A stretch of DNA of 64,000 bases. Origin: Pseudomonas azotoformans. Its GTDB lineage: Bacteria > Pseudomonadota > Gammaproteobacteria > Pseudomonadales > Pseudomonadaceae. The notes beneath the pieces were generated by a model. The model was not told the DNA's origin. It saw only the letters and a program-made list of their open reading frames with translations, and did not search any database. The number at the start of each line of letters is the position of its first letter. The first letter of the stretch is position 1. The stretch spans positions 310,001-374,000 of the forward strand of contig NZ_LT629702.1 in NCBI RefSeq assembly GCF_900103345.1. Reading direction: 5' to 3'. The position numbers were made by a program, and so were the translations under genes. Positions 1-9,145 of the stretch are shown one piece after another.

Positions 1-634
1 TCCCCGCCGTCCCCGCAGTTACGTGGATGCCGAAGATCACCGCCGGCGCGGGATTTTGCAGCGCGCCGTCCTTGATCATCAATTGCGCGCCGCCTTGTTC
101 GCCGAGCGGCGGCCCTTCTTCGGCCGGTTGGAAGATCAGCTTGAGGGTGCCCGGCAACTGGTCGCGATGGGCCGCCAACACCTCGGCAACCCCTAGCGCC
201 ATCGCCATATGCGCATCGTGACCGCAAGCATGCATCACCCCGACGTCCTTGCCACGGCTGCGAAAGTCAGCGCCTTCATCTTTGCTGCGCACTGTCGACG
301 CGAACGGAAGGCCGGTTGCCTCGGTGAGCGGCAGCGCGTCCAGTTCGGCGCGAATTGCGACCACCGGGCCAGGTTTGCCACCACGCAAAATGCCAATGAC
401 ACCGGTATGCGCGATGCCGGTCTGCACCTCCAGCCCCAGTTCCCGTAGGCGTTGGGCGATGCGCTCGGCGGTGTGGAACTCGCGATTGCCCAGTTCGGGT
501 TGTTGGTGAATCGCGTGGCGCAGCTCTATCACGCCGGGCAATGCCTGGCTGATCTGCGCGTCCAGCTCGTCCCAAGGCTCGGCGGCCGACACGGAGCCGG
601 ACAGAAGCAGCAGGGAAATCGGTAGCTTCAACAT
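1..634 (-). CDS. M20-family metal-dependent amidohydrolase, exported, 3' part cut by window edge
   Basis: The minus-strand frame is open from an ATG at 634 to the window edge (211 codons seen). It starts with a short hydrophobic signal peptide ending near SVSAA, so the enzyme is probably periplasmic. Visible M20D motifs are HQQPELG near residue 43, RAELDALPLTE near 93, the metal-binding HACGHDAHM near 135 and QPAEEG near 170, which holds the catalytic and metal glutamates. The family hydrolyses N-acyl or peptide-like amides of amino acids. It lies 9 nt downstream of the SfnB-like gene and is probably the last or near-last gene of the TonB receptor/MFS unit, so it may release an amino acid from an imported conjugate (inference). 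The C-terminus is not in the window. Confidence 0.88.
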   Translation of the reverse strand, partial: MLKLPISLLLLSGSVSAAEPWDELDAQISQALPGVIELRHAIHQQPELGNREFHTAERIAQRLRELGLEVQTGIAHTGVIGILRGGKPGPVVAIRAELDALPLTEATGLPFASTVRSKDEGADFRSRGKDVGVMHACGHDAHMAMALGVAEVLAAHRDQLPGTLKLIFQPAEEGPPLGEQGGAQLMIKDGALQNPAPAVIFGIHVTAGTAG

Positions 635-643
635 ATCCAGGGC

Positions 644-1828
644 TCAATAAGTAAACGCAATCGGCGGTGCTTTCGCGTTCAGCAAATAATCGCCAATCGC
701 CTTGTACTTGTAGGCCAGGGCGTCATGGGTGGTGTGGGTGCGCGCATTGCGCCAGTGGCGGTCGAAGTTGTAGCGCGACTGGGTGGTGGCGGCGCCGCCG
801 ACTTCATACAGGCGCTCGCACACGAAGAGCGCGGCGCGGGTTGAGGCGATCTTGGATTCGGCCACGGCAATCGAGGACTTGACCAAAATAGCTTCCAATT
901 CCTCACCCTGCGCCAACCCCTGCAACTGTGTGCGCGCGGCCAAGTCGACCGCCCCGGCGGCTTTCTCCACCAGCGCCTCGGCGCCATGGATGCGCGCGGC
1001 CAGATCACCGAGGGTGTGCAGGATGTACGGGTCGTGGCGCGCCTGGTCCACGCCACTTTCGCGCACCGGCCGCGAGCCAGTGCGCGCCCACGCTACCGCG
1101 TCATCCAAGGCCGCCAGGCCGATGCCGACATCCAGGGCACAGTGGATCAACTGGGCACTGGCGCCGACATAGTTGCGGCGTTGATACCACTGCGCCAGCG
1201 GGATCACTTGCTCGGGGCGCACCGGCACATTTTCCAGCAGGGTGCTGCCGCTGGCGGTGACGCGCTGGCCCATGCCGTCCCAGTCATCCAGCAGCGTAAT
1301 GCCCGCAGCGTCGGCGGGCAGCATCACGTAGACCGCGTTGCCGGCTTCGTCCACCGCCTGGATTTTCAGCAGGTCGGCAAACAGGCAACCGGTGCTGTAG
1401 AACTTGCTGCCATTGAGCACCAGTTGATCGCCGCGACGCTCCAGGCGTGTGTGGATTTCACCACGAAAGGTGCCGCTGCGTTCGGCAATCGCGCCAGATG
1501 ACAACTGGCGCTCGGCAAAGGCACCGAGGTACTCGCGCTGCTGTTCGGGGTTGGCGATCAGGCGCAGGTGCTCGACCGTGGCGAAATGCGGAAACAACGC
1601 CTGGGCCACACTCGGATCGGCCTTGGCCAGGGTGATGAAAATCTGTGCCACCTGCAGTTGGCTGACATCGCCGCCGCCCAGCTCAGTGGGTACCCGGGCG
1701 GCGCCCAGGCCGGATTCGCGGATCAGGTCGAGCTGCGCGTAAGGCAGGATTCTGCCGGCGTCGCGGTCGGCGGCACCGGGTTGGATCTGCGCGGCGAGTT
1801 GGTGGGCGAGGGCAAGGTAATCAGTCAT
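644..1828 (-). CDS. SfnB-family sulfur acquisition oxidoreductase (acyl-CoA dehydrogenase fold)
   Basis: The 394-residue protein has the acyl-CoA dehydrogenase/DszC fold: an N-terminal helical domain with GLGAARVPTELGG near residue 38, a middle domain with GSKFYSTGC near 140, and a C-terminal helical domain. These flavin monooxygenases use reduced FMN or FAD, and SfnB-type members are induced under sulfate limitation in Pseudomonas. It sits 19 nt after the MFS gene in the same unit as the TonB receptor, which fits oxidation of an imported organosulfur or related compound. The substrate cannot be read from the sequence. A DszC-like or dibenzothiophene-monooxygenase-like label would fit equally well. 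Confidence 0.85.
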   Translation of the reverse strand: MTDYLALAHQLAAQIQPGAADRDAGRILPYAQLDLIRESGLGAARVPTELGGGDVSQLQVAQIFITLAKADPSVAQALFPHFATVEHLRLIANPEQQREYLGAFAERQLSSGAIAERSGTFRGEIHTRLERRGDQLVLNGSKFYSTGCLFADLLKIQAVDEAGNAVYVMLPADAAGITLLDDWDGMGQRVTASGSTLLENVPVRPEQVIPLAQWYQRRNYVGASAQLIHCALDVGIGLAALDDAVAWARTGSRPVRESGVDQARHDPYILHTLGDLAARIHGAEALVEKAAGAVDLAARTQLQGLAQGEELEAILVKSSIAVAESKIASTRAALFVCERLYEVGGAATTQSRYNFDRHWRNARTHTTHDALAYKYKAIGDYLLNAKAPPIAFTY

Positions 1829-1847
1829 GGAAAGTCCATCAAAGAGG

Positions 1848-3164
1848 TCAGGATGCGTCGCGCAGAGCGCTGCGCGGGACGCCGAGCAACAGGGTCAAGG
1901 TGCCGCAGGCCACCAGCGCCGCCACGATATAAAGCGCCAGGCTGATGCTGCCGGTGGAGGTCTTGATCGCGCCGATCATGATCGGCGTGAGCAGGCTGCT
2001 GATCTGCCCGCAGCAATTGACCAGCGCCAAGCCCGCGGCCTTGGCGTGGTCCGACAGGTAGTACGTGGGGATGGTCCAGAAAATCGCCGTGGCCACCAGG
2101 TAGCCGCTGGTCATCAGCGTCAGTACGGCGATTGCCGAGTACGGGCTGAACAGAAAGTTGGGCAGCACCAGCATTGCCAGCGCCGCAGTGAGGCCGCCCA
2201 GCGCGAAGTGCCAGCGCCGCTCCTGATTCACATCCGAATGGCGGCACGCCCACAGCATCACGCACACGCCGACCACATAGGGCAAAGCCGAGAGCAAGCC
2301 CAGTTGCCCAAGGTTGCTCACGCCCGAATCGCGAATGATCGACGGTGCCCAGATATTGGTGACGTTGCCGGTGCACATGATGGTCAGGCAGTAGGCCAGG
2401 GTGATAAACCACACCTTGCGGTCCTTCAATGCCTCGACGAAACGCGTATGCCCGCCGGGTTTGCGCTGTAGCCGTTCACGCGCCAGGGCTTGCTCGATGG
2501 CGTGTTTTTCATCGTCGCTCAGCCACTTGGCCGAGGCCGGTTTGTCGTCCAGCCAGTACCAGGCGAACAAACCCGCGAGCACCGGCGGAATGCCGGTGAT
2601 CACGAACAGCCATTGCCAGCCGGTAAAGCCGCCGACACCGGCGAAGTGCGCCATGATGCTGGTCGACAGCGGCCCGCCGATGATCCCGCACACCGCGATG
2701 GCCATGATGAAACGCGAGGTGATGCGCGCGCGGTGGCTGGCCGGGAACCAGTAGGTGAGGTACAGGATCACCCCTGGGAAGAATCCGGCTTCGGCGGCGC
2801 CCAGCAACACCCGCAGCACATAGAACTGCGCCGGGGTCTGGGCAAACGCGGTGGCGATGGTCACCAGCCCCCACAGCACCATGATGCGCATCATGGTTTT
2901 TTTCGCGCCGATCTTTTCCAGCAGCAGGTTGCTCGGGATCTCGAACAGCAGGTAACCGATGGAGAACACCCCGACGATGATGCCGAACGTGGCGTCGCTG
3001 ATGTTCAGGTCGGTCTTGAACTGCAAATGCGCAAAGCTGATGTTGACCCGGTCCAGCCAATTGAGCACGAAGCACAGGAACAGGAACGGCATGATCCGCC
3101 ACGCCAGTTTGCGATACAGGCGTTGGTCGAAGGTCGCCTGCGGGCGTTCGAAGTTCGTCATCAC
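1848..3164 (-). CDS. MFS transporter, anion:cation symporter (ACS) type
   Basis: The 438-residue protein has about 12 hydrophobic segments. The family signature NWLDRVNISFAH, typical of the ACS/phthalate permease branch, lies near residue 36, in the first transmembrane region. It probably imports an organic anion across the inner membrane by proton symport. The ATG overlaps the stop of the upstream TonB receptor by 4 nt, so outer- and inner-membrane uptake of the same compound are probably translationally coupled. The central loop is hydrophilic, as usual for MFS proteins. Confidence 0.9.
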   Translation of the reverse strand: MMTNFERPQATFDQRLYRKLAWRIMPFLFLCFVLNWLDRVNISFAHLQFKTDLNISDATFGIIVGVFSIGYLLFEIPSNLLLEKIGAKKTMMRIMVLWGLVTIATAFAQTPAQFYVLRVLLGAAEAGFFPGVILYLTYWFPASHRARITSRFIMAIAVCGIIGGPLSTSIMAHFAGVGGFTGWQWLFVITGIPPVLAGLFAWYWLDDKPASAKWLSDDEKHAIEQALARERLQRKPGGHTRFVEALKDRKVWFITLAYCLTIMCTGNVTNIWAPSIIRDSGVSNLGQLGLLSALPYVVGVCVMLWACRHSDVNQERRWHFALGGLTAALAMLVLPNFLFSPYSAIAVLTLMTSGYLVATAIFWTIPTYYLSDHAKAAGLALVNCCGQISSLLTPIMIGAIKTSTGSISLALYIVAALVACGTLTLLLGVPRSALRDAS

Positions 3165-5686
3165 CAGCTCACGTCGACTTTAGCGAAGTAGTAGGCGCCT
3201 TCCAGGCCATAGGGCGAGTACCAGCTGTAGGTGGGGTTGTCGGTGGGGAAGAAGTAGAAGCGCTTGGCCTCATCATTCAGTTGCTGCGGGCGCCGGTCGA
3301 AGATGTTCTCGCCGCCGACGGTGACTTTCACCGCGTCGCTCAACCAGTAACCCACGCTCAGGTCGGTGATGAATGCCGGGCGAATTTTTTCATCGCGACT
3401 GGCCGAAATCTGGTTACGCCCGGTGACCTTGGAATAGCGGGTTTCCTTGAGATTCACCTCAAAATCCCCCAGTTGCCAGGCGGCATTCAGCGACGTGGTG
3501 TTTTTCGGGTAGGCCGAGGTCAGGTTGCCCTGGCGGTCACGGCCCATCACGCTGACACCGGTGCCGGCCAGTGCTGCGGGCTCCTTGATCTTCTCGATGG
3601 TTTGCAGGCTCTGATTGCTGAGCAAGGTCCATTTGGTCTTGCCGTAGCGGCCCAGGTCATAGCGGTAGTCGGCCACCAGGTCGATGCCACGGGTGCGGGT
3701 ATCGGCCAGGTTGCCGAAGTACGAGACGATCTGGTTCGGGTTCAGGCCCTGGGCGGCCAGCACGTTGGAGACCGCCGTGCCTTGCAGGTTACTGGTCTGC
3801 AGGATGCGATCCTTGATGTCGATCTGGTACAGGTCGACCGTAATGTCCAGGTTCTCGGTCGGTGTGGCGACAAAGCCGAGGCTGTAGTTCATCGAGCGTT
3901 CAGGCTTGAGCTCCTTGGCGCCCAGGGCCTGGCCGGCAGCGTCGTTGACGGTGACATAGCGCGTGGTGGCCTGCTCGAGTTGCCCGGTGAGCGGGCTGGT
4001 GCGCCAGGCGGTCAGCGACGACGAATAGAACTGCTGTTGCAGGGACGGCGCGCGAAAGCCGTTGCTCACGGTGCCGCGCACGGCGAATTGCGGGGTGAAC
4101 GCGTAACGCGTGGAGAACTTGCCACTGCCGGTGTCGCCGAAATCACTGTAGTGCTCGAAACGACCGGCCAGGCTCACGTCCCATTGGTCGGTCAGGCTTT
4201 GGCTGAAGTCGACGTAGCCTGCGGTGTTGGTGCGTGAGTAGTTGTGCGCGTCGGCCGGAGTGAAGCCCACCAGCCCAGGCGCGCCGGGGTTGGGGCGTTG
4301 GCCGGCGAGTGGGCTGCCGGCTGGGAACACGTAGCCGCCATCGGCATAGGAGGCGTATTCGCCCGCCTGGATCTCGAACCCATCGCGGCGGAACTCAAGG
4401 CCGGTCGACACGTTCAGGGGCTTTGCAAACAGCCCGGTATCGAACGAACGGGTCAGGTCGAGGTTATTGGTCCATTGGCTGGCGATCAGGTTGCCGCCGT
4501 CCATATCCTGAGGGCTGTTTGGTCCCAGGGACGGGTTCAGCGAACGTTCGTTGCGGGTGTTGGCGTTGTTGTAGCCGTAGCTGGTGCTCAGGTCCCAAGC
4601 CCAGCCCAGCAGGTCGTCGTTGCGCACGCCGAACACGCTTTGGAAGTCGTCTTCTTCCACCACGAAACGGGGTGAGAAACCGTCCGGGTACACCGAGACA
4701 ATGTTCTGCGGCGAGTTGGCGGTGCGGTAGGTGCCCCAACTGGTGGAGTTGCGGTGGCTGAGGGTGGAGAACGAGTACAGCGTGTAGTCCTCGTTCAGCG
4801 GCAGTTCGGCGTTGTAGCCGAAGTTGTAGGTTTGTGAGCGAGGCTGGCCGAGTTGCTGGCGGTAGCGGCTTTCGCTGGTCTCGCGCGGGTCGGGCTGGCC
4901 GTTCTGGCGGAAATAGATGCTGGTGCGGTCCGGCACGGCGCCGGCCACGTTGGAGCTTTCCTGGAGGCCGATGTCGGCGCTGAGGCTGAAAAAGCCGTCA
5001 TTGGGCAGCTCGAAGCCTTGGTTGATCTGGCCCTGGCCCCGCGCACCGAAATTGCCCTTGCCGCCCACACGGTTGGCGTACTGCCCATAGAGGGCGCTGC
5101 CGCTGCCGCCGGAGCGGTTGGTCTTGAGGATGATGTTGATCACCCCGGCAATCGCGTCCGAACCGTATTGCGCCGCCGCGCCGTCGCGCAGCACTTCCAC
5201 GTGGTCCACCGCGGCGATGGGAATCAGGTCGAGGTCGGCAGGCGACTGGCCGCTTGAGGTGGCGGCGGTCTGCACGAAGATCAGCGACGTATTGTGGCGG
5301 CGTTTGCCGTTGACCAGCACCAGCACATGGTTGCCACCCAGGCCTCGCAAGGTCGCGGACTTGACCGACAACCCGGTGCCGCCGGTAAACCCTGCGGCAT
5401 TGGTATAGGACGGCACGCTGGCGGCCAGCGCGTCGCGCAGGTTCTGTTTACCTGAACGGGCGAGGTCGTCCGCGCTGATCACATCAATCGGCGCCAGGCT
5501 CTTGGCCACGGTGCGACCGCTGTCCCTGGCACCGGTGACCACCACGGTTTGCAGGGCGGTGTCACTGGCCGCCGACGGACGTGACGGATTCTCTTCAGCG
5601 TGGGCTGCCGGTTGGGCGCACAGCCCGAGGATGCCGGCGGTCAGCAGGCTGAACCTGGGACGAAAGCGAGTGTATGGGCGAGACAT
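3161..5686 (-). CDS. TonB-dependent outer-membrane receptor
   Basis: The 841-residue protein has a signal peptide ending near AQPAAHA, a plug domain at about 45-190 (SLRGL-like segment followed by VLVLVNGKRRHN, then VDHVEVLRDGAAAQYGSDAI), and a long beta-barrel ending in aromatic residues (final VDVSW). It would import a ligand with energy from TonB-ExbBD. It is the first gene of the unit with the MFS permease, the SfnB-like enzyme and the amidohydrolase, so the ligand is more likely an organic sulfur or amide compound than a siderophore (inference). The plug closely resembles that of the second receptor at 19372-21807. No sigma-54 promoter was found in the 105 nt upstream. Confidence 0.93.
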   Translation of the reverse strand: MSRPYTRFRPRFSLLTAGILGLCAQPAAHAEENPSRPSAASDTALQTVVVTGARDSGRTVAKSLAPIDVISADDLARSGKQNLRDALAASVPSYTNAAGFTGGTGLSVKSATLRGLGGNHVLVLVNGKRRHNTSLIFVQTAATSSGQSPADLDLIPIAAVDHVEVLRDGAAAQYGSDAIAGVINIILKTNRSGGSGSALYGQYANRVGGKGNFGARGQGQINQGFELPNDGFFSLSADIGLQESSNVAGAVPDRTSIYFRQNGQPDPRETSESRYRQQLGQPRSQTYNFGYNAELPLNEDYTLYSFSTLSHRNSTSWGTYRTANSPQNIVSVYPDGFSPRFVVEEDDFQSVFGVRNDDLLGWAWDLSTSYGYNNANTRNERSLNPSLGPNSPQDMDGGNLIASQWTNNLDLTRSFDTGLFAKPLNVSTGLEFRRDGFEIQAGEYASYADGGYVFPAGSPLAGQRPNPGAPGLVGFTPADAHNYSRTNTAGYVDFSQSLTDQWDVSLAGRFEHYSDFGDTGSGKFSTRYAFTPQFAVRGTVSNGFRAPSLQQQFYSSSLTAWRTSPLTGQLEQATTRYVTVNDAAGQALGAKELKPERSMNYSLGFVATPTENLDITVDLYQIDIKDRILQTSNLQGTAVSNVLAAQGLNPNQIVSYFGNLADTRTRGIDLVADYRYDLGRYGKTKWTLLSNQSLQTIEKIKEPAALAGTGVSVMGRDRQGNLTSAYPKNTTSLNAAWQLGDFEVNLKETRYSKVTGRNQISASRDEKIRPAFITDLSVGYWLSDAVKVTVGGENIFDRRPQQLNDEAKRFYFFPTDNPTYSWYSPYGLEGAYYFAKVDVSW

Positions 5687-5791
5687 GGTGAGGCTCCAAT
5701 GGTTAGGTGCCGCTTTCCATTCCTGGTGGTGGGAGTTCCTGACAGTACTGGGGAGGCTTATGTGTTGGCTGTTTCTAGTTATGGGTTGAGG

Positions 5792-6493
5792 TCAACGCCC
5801 CAGCATCACGTCCTGGCGGGCCTGGTCGACCAGTGCCATCTGCCGCAGGAGACGAGCCTTGCGTTCGGCCAGCAGCAAAGTCTTGGTCCACGCCACCGCC
5901 TTGCCGGAATGGCTGGCCAGGCGTGCGGCCAGTTCCAGCGCACTGGCGTAGGCGTCGTCCACCACCTGGTTGACCAGGCCGATGGCCAGCGCCTCTTGGG
6001 CGTCGAATTTGCGCGCGCTGAGCATGATGTCCAGGGCCGCTGCTTCGCCGATCAGGCTGGGCAGGGTGATCGCACTGAAGCCGGACAACATGCCGTGCTG
6101 CACTTCGGGGAAGTGAAAGCGCGTGTCGTGCCGCGCAATACGGAAATCGCAATGAATCGCCAGGCTGATGCCCAGGCCCAGGGTGTGGCCGTGCAACGCG
6201 GCAATCACCGGCTTGCTCAAATCGTTGCCGACACCGGGCAGGGCACGGGCCAGGACTTCGCTGCTGACGGTCTCGCCGGTGGCCTCGATCTCCTTGAGGT
6301 CGGAACCGGCGCAAAACGCCCGCTCACCGGCGCCGCGCAGCACGATGGCGCGCACGGCGGTGTCTTGCTGCGCGCGTTGCCACACCTCGGCCAGCGCGTG
6401 CTTGGCCTGGCTGTCCATTGCGTTGAGGCGCTCCTGGCGGTTGAGGGTGACCACCAGGATTCCTTCGCCAATGTTTTGATACTCGACTGTCAT
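5792..6493 (-). CDS. Enoyl-CoA hydratase/isomerase family protein
   Basis: A crotonase-fold protein of 233 residues from the ATG at 6493; a TTG at 6586 would add 31 unlikely residues and was not used. FCAGSDLKEIEATG near residue 65 and HGHTLGLGISLAIHCDF near 98 form the oxyanion-hole region, and FPEVQHGMLSG near 120 carries a likely catalytic glutamate. It is shorter than the usual 255-260 residues because the C-terminal tail is abbreviated. It is divergent from the alcohol dehydrogenase and close to an acyl-CoA ligase, so it probably acts on a CoA-activated intermediate of the same catabolic route. Confidence 0.85.
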   Translation of the reverse strand: MTVEYQNIGEGILVVTLNRQERLNAMDSQAKHALAEVWQRAQQDTAVRAIVLRGAGERAFCAGSDLKEIEATGETVSSEVLARALPGVGNDLSKPVIAALHGHTLGLGISLAIHCDFRIARHDTRFHFPEVQHGMLSGFSAITLPSLIGEAAALDIMLSARKFDAQEALAIGLVNQVVDDAYASALELAARLASHSGKAVAWTKTLLLAERKARLLRQMALVDQARQDVMLGR

Positions 6494-6589
6494 GGGGTGC
6501 TTTTTATCCGGTGTGAAAGAAAGACGCGATTGCCCCTTGAGGTCAGCGCCAAAGTGAGGAAAACTTAAAGGATGTGCACAATGCAAACA

Positions 6590-6612
6590 ATATGTTTGTT
6601 ATATGAACATAT
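6590..6612. promoter_or_regulatory. Inverted repeat between divergent catabolic genes, candidate operator
   Basis: The arms ATATGTT (6590-6596) and AACATAT (6606-6612) form a perfect 7-bp inverted repeat with a 9-bp spacer. The surrounding stretch is much more AT-rich than its neighbours and lies in the 148-nt gap between the enoyl-CoA hydratase (start 6493) and the alcohol dehydrogenase (start 6642). The IclR regulator encoded at 9142-9924 is the nearest candidate to bind here. No binding evidence exists in the sequence itself. Confidence 0.45.
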
Positions 6613-6641
6613 TCTTATCGGGTCAAAAACGGTTATATAAA

Positions 6642-7664
6642 ATGAAAGCCATAGTTCTAAAAGCCTTCGGCGGGCCGGAGCAATTGCAGGTCGAGGAGGT
6701 GCCGACCCCACAGGCTGGCGCGGGTGAAGTGTTGGTTAAAGTCGCCGCTGCCGGGGTTTGCCATCACGATCTGCTACATCGTGCCGGGCGCTTGCCGGGG
6801 GCTCATACGGGTGTGGTGCTGGGCCATGAAGTGGCGGGGGAAGTGGTTGAGGTCGGCGCCGGCGTGCATCACCTAACGGTTGGCGCCAGGGTCGTGGTTT
6901 ATCAACGTCGTTTTTGTGGCCAGTGCCGTGACTGCCTGCGCGGGCGCCAGGATTTGTGCCGCGCCCTCGGCTTGCCTTCGGTGGACACCGAAGGCGCCTA
7001 CGCCGAATACCTGCGAGTACCGGCGATTTCCGCCATCGAACTGCCCGACGGGCTCGACTTTATCCAGGCCGCGTTGGCGTCCTGTCCCATCGGCACCAGC
7101 GTTCGCGCACTGCACGGCGAGGCGGCGCTCAAGCCCGGCGAAAGTGTGTTGATCAATGGCGCCAGCGGCGGCCTGGGCGCGCACCAGATCCAACTGGCCA
7201 AAGCCTTCGGCGCACGGGTCATCGCCGTGACCGGCAGTGCAGATAAGCGCGAGGTTCTCCACCGCCTGGGTGCCGACGACGTCATCGTCAGCAGCGGCAG
7301 GTACAGCGCCGAGGTGTGGAAACTCACGGGCAAACGCGGTGTGGACGTGGCCATGGAAAACCTTGGCAGCACCCTCGAAGACACCCTGCGCAGCATGGCC
7401 CTCGGTGGTCGCGTGGTGGTATTGGGTAACGTCGCGCCCGCCAGCGTGCCGGTCAACCCCGGCCTGTTGATTGGCCGTCGCCTACGGGTGCAAGGCTCGG
7501 GCAGTGCCACATTGGAAGAGGTACGCCTGGCGTTGGCACTCATCAAGGGCGGGCAGGTCAAGCCGTTGATTGACCGTGTGCTGCCGTTTCACCAAGTGGC
7601 CGAGGCCCACGCGCTGCTGGAATCGCGTCAGGTCAATGGGCGCATTGTGTTGAGCGGGTGGTAA
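6642..7664 (+). CDS. Zinc-dependent medium-chain alcohol dehydrogenase
   Basis: A 340-residue MDR-family dehydrogenase. GVCHHDLL near residue 37 and GHEVAGEVVEVG near 61 supply catalytic-zinc ligands, CGQCRDCLRGRQDLC near 91 is the four-cysteine structural zinc loop, and NGASGGLGAHQ near 167 is the NAD(P) Rossmann glycine motif. The ATG at 6642 starts exactly at the conserved family N-terminus; the frame is open further up to 6603. It precedes the acyl-CoA ligase with almost no gap, so they are probably co-transcribed. Substrate unknown; an oxidation of an alcohol to an aldehyde or ketone before CoA activation is plausible. Confidence 0.9.
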   Translation: MKAIVLKAFGGPEQLQVEEVPTPQAGAGEVLVKVAAAGVCHHDLLHRAGRLPGAHTGVVLGHEVAGEVVEVGAGVHHLTVGARVVVYQRRFCGQCRDCLRGRQDLCRALGLPSVDTEGAYAEYLRVPAISAIELPDGLDFIQAALASCPIGTSVRALHGEAALKPGESVLINGASGGLGAHQIQLAKAFGARVIAVTGSADKREVLHRLGADDVIVSSGRYSAEVWKLTGKRGVDVAMENLGSTLEDTLRSMALGGRVVVLGNVAPASVPVNPGLLIGRRLRVQGSGSATLEEVRLALALIKGGQVKPLIDRVLPFHQVAEAHALLESRQVNGRIVLSGW

Positions 7665-7666
7665 GC

Positions 7667-9145
7667 ATGGACATCAGTACGCTGCTCAGCCAGGCAGCCT
7701 TTAAATGGCCAGACCACATCGCACTGCACGAACCGGCCAGTGCTCGCACCCTCACGTTTGACGAATTTGACCGCGCCCTCAGCGGCGTCGCACAAGCGTT
7801 GGATCGGTTGCAAATCCCGGTGGGTGCGCGGGTGGCCTTACTGGCCGACGCCAGCCTCGACTACCTGCTGGCCGACTATGGCTGCATGGCCAGCGGCCGT
7901 GTGCGCGTGCCGTTGGACCCGGCCCTGGCGCTTGACGAATTGCTTGCTCAGCTACAGGACGCGGGCGCTGCCTTGCTGCTGTTTTCCGAGCAGTACGTCG
8001 GTGTGGCGCAAGGCTTGGGCATCCGTTGCCTGCCGCTGCAAGCCGTGACCGACTCCAAGCCCGTCGACATCCTTCCACGCCCGGCGCAATCACCCCAGGC
8101 GCTGGCCTCGCTCAACTACACCGGCGGCACCACCGGCACGCCCAAGGCCGTGATGCACCGGCATGCCAGCCTGTGTGCGGTGTTGCAAAACATCGTCATG
8201 GGGCGGGGTGCCGTGGTTGGCGATGTACTACTCAACGTCCGCCCGCTATGGCCGATTGCAGCGGTGGCGGTGCTGGCCCATGTGCTCAGCGGTGGCCGAG
8301 TGGTGTTGGGCGGGCGCTTCGACGGCAAGGCCTTCATCGCTCAGCTCACTGAGTACCGGGTGGCGTTCAGTTCCCTGGTGCCGACGCAATTACTGCGCCT
8401 GTTGCGTGAAACCGGCACTGCAGAGGCCGATCTTCCGGTGTTCAAGAGCCTCGATGTCGGCGCTGCCGCGTTGACCGGCGAAGTGCTGGAAGGCTCATGC
8501 AGTTTGTTCAGTGAACGCATCGGCGTGCTTTACGGCATGACCGAAGCGCCCTGGAGTTGCTACCTCTCGCCCGCGCAAATGGCGGCGGTGCGCGCGGCCG
8601 GCGACAGTGGCGAAGGCGTGGTGGGCCGACCGTTGTTCAGCGCCGCGATCCGTATCGATCAACCGGACGCAAACGGTGTGGGCGAGATTCTGCTCGGCGG
8701 CCCGCAATTGATGAGCGGCTACTGGCAGCTGGAAGCACTCAGCGCCAAGACCCTGGACAACGGCTGGCTGCGCAGCGGTGACCTCGGGCGCATTGGCGCC
8801 GATGGGTTGCTGCGTGTGCTGGGGCGTTGCAAGGACATCATCCGCAGCGGTGGCAAGTCCGTGCAGCCCGGTGAAGTCGAACAGAACCTGCTGAGCCATC
8901 CCGGCGTGCAGGACGCCCACGTGTTTGGCCTGGAGGACCTGGAATGGGGCGAGCAAGTGTGCGCAGCCGTGGTATTGGAGGGTTCCCAAGACCTGTCGGC
9001 GCAGCAGTTGATGGACCACTGCCGCGCCGGCTTGTCGCGCTACAAGGTGCCGCGCCGCGTCTACTTCATCGACGAACTACCGCGCTCCCACTACGGCAAG
9101 GTGCAGAAAAACCGCCTGCTCGCCGCACTGGGCCTCAAGCCCTAA
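7667..9145 (+). CDS. Class I adenylate-forming enzyme (acyl-CoA synthetase/ligase)
   Basis: The 492-residue AMP-binding enzyme shows the core motifs in order: YTGGTTGTPKAVMHRH near residue 150 (ATP-binding loop), YGMTEAPW near 290, SGDLGRI near 370, GRCKDIIRSGGKSVQPGEVE near 387 (hinge) and YGKVQKNRL near 480 with the catalytic C-terminal lysine. It would activate a carboxylic acid as acyl-AMP and then as acyl-CoA. The ATG at 7667 lies 2 nt after the dehydrogenase stop; an in-frame GTG at 7658 overlaps it and is less likely. Its 3' end overlaps the convergent IclR gene by 4 nt. Confidence 0.9.
   Translation: MDISTLLSQAAFKWPDHIALHEPASARTLTFDEFDRALSGVAQALDRLQIPVGARVALLADASLDYLLADYGCMASGRVRVPLDPALALDELLAQLQDAGAALLLFSEQYVGVAQGLGIRCLPLQAVTDSKPVDILPRPAQSPQALASLNYTGGTTGTPKAVMHRHASLCAVLQNIVMGRGAVVGDVLLNVRPLWPIAAVAVLAHVLSGGRVVLGGRFDGKAFIAQLTEYRVAFSSLVPTQLLRLLRETGTAEADLPVFKSLDVGAAALTGEVLEGSCSLFSERIGVLYGMTEAPWSCYLSPAQMAAVRAAGDSGEGVVGRPLFSAAIRIDQPDANGVGEILLGGPQLMSGYWQLEALSAKTLDNGWLRSGDLGRIGADGLLRVLGRCKDIIRSGGKSVQPGEVEQNLLSHPGVQDAHVFGLEDLEWGEQVCAAVVLEGSQDLSAQQLMDHCRAGLSRYKVPRRVYFIDELPRSHYGKVQKNRLLAALGLKP

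Noticed and set aside
4192..4398. Many long overlapping frames opposite the receptors, permeases and dehydrogenases
   Set aside because: They are GC-rich shadows of the real genes, with Arg/Pro/Ala-biased composition and no motifs.
5687..5791. Sigma-54 promoter upstream of the first TonB receptor
   Set aside because: No GG-N10-GC element with supporting bases was found on the required strand.
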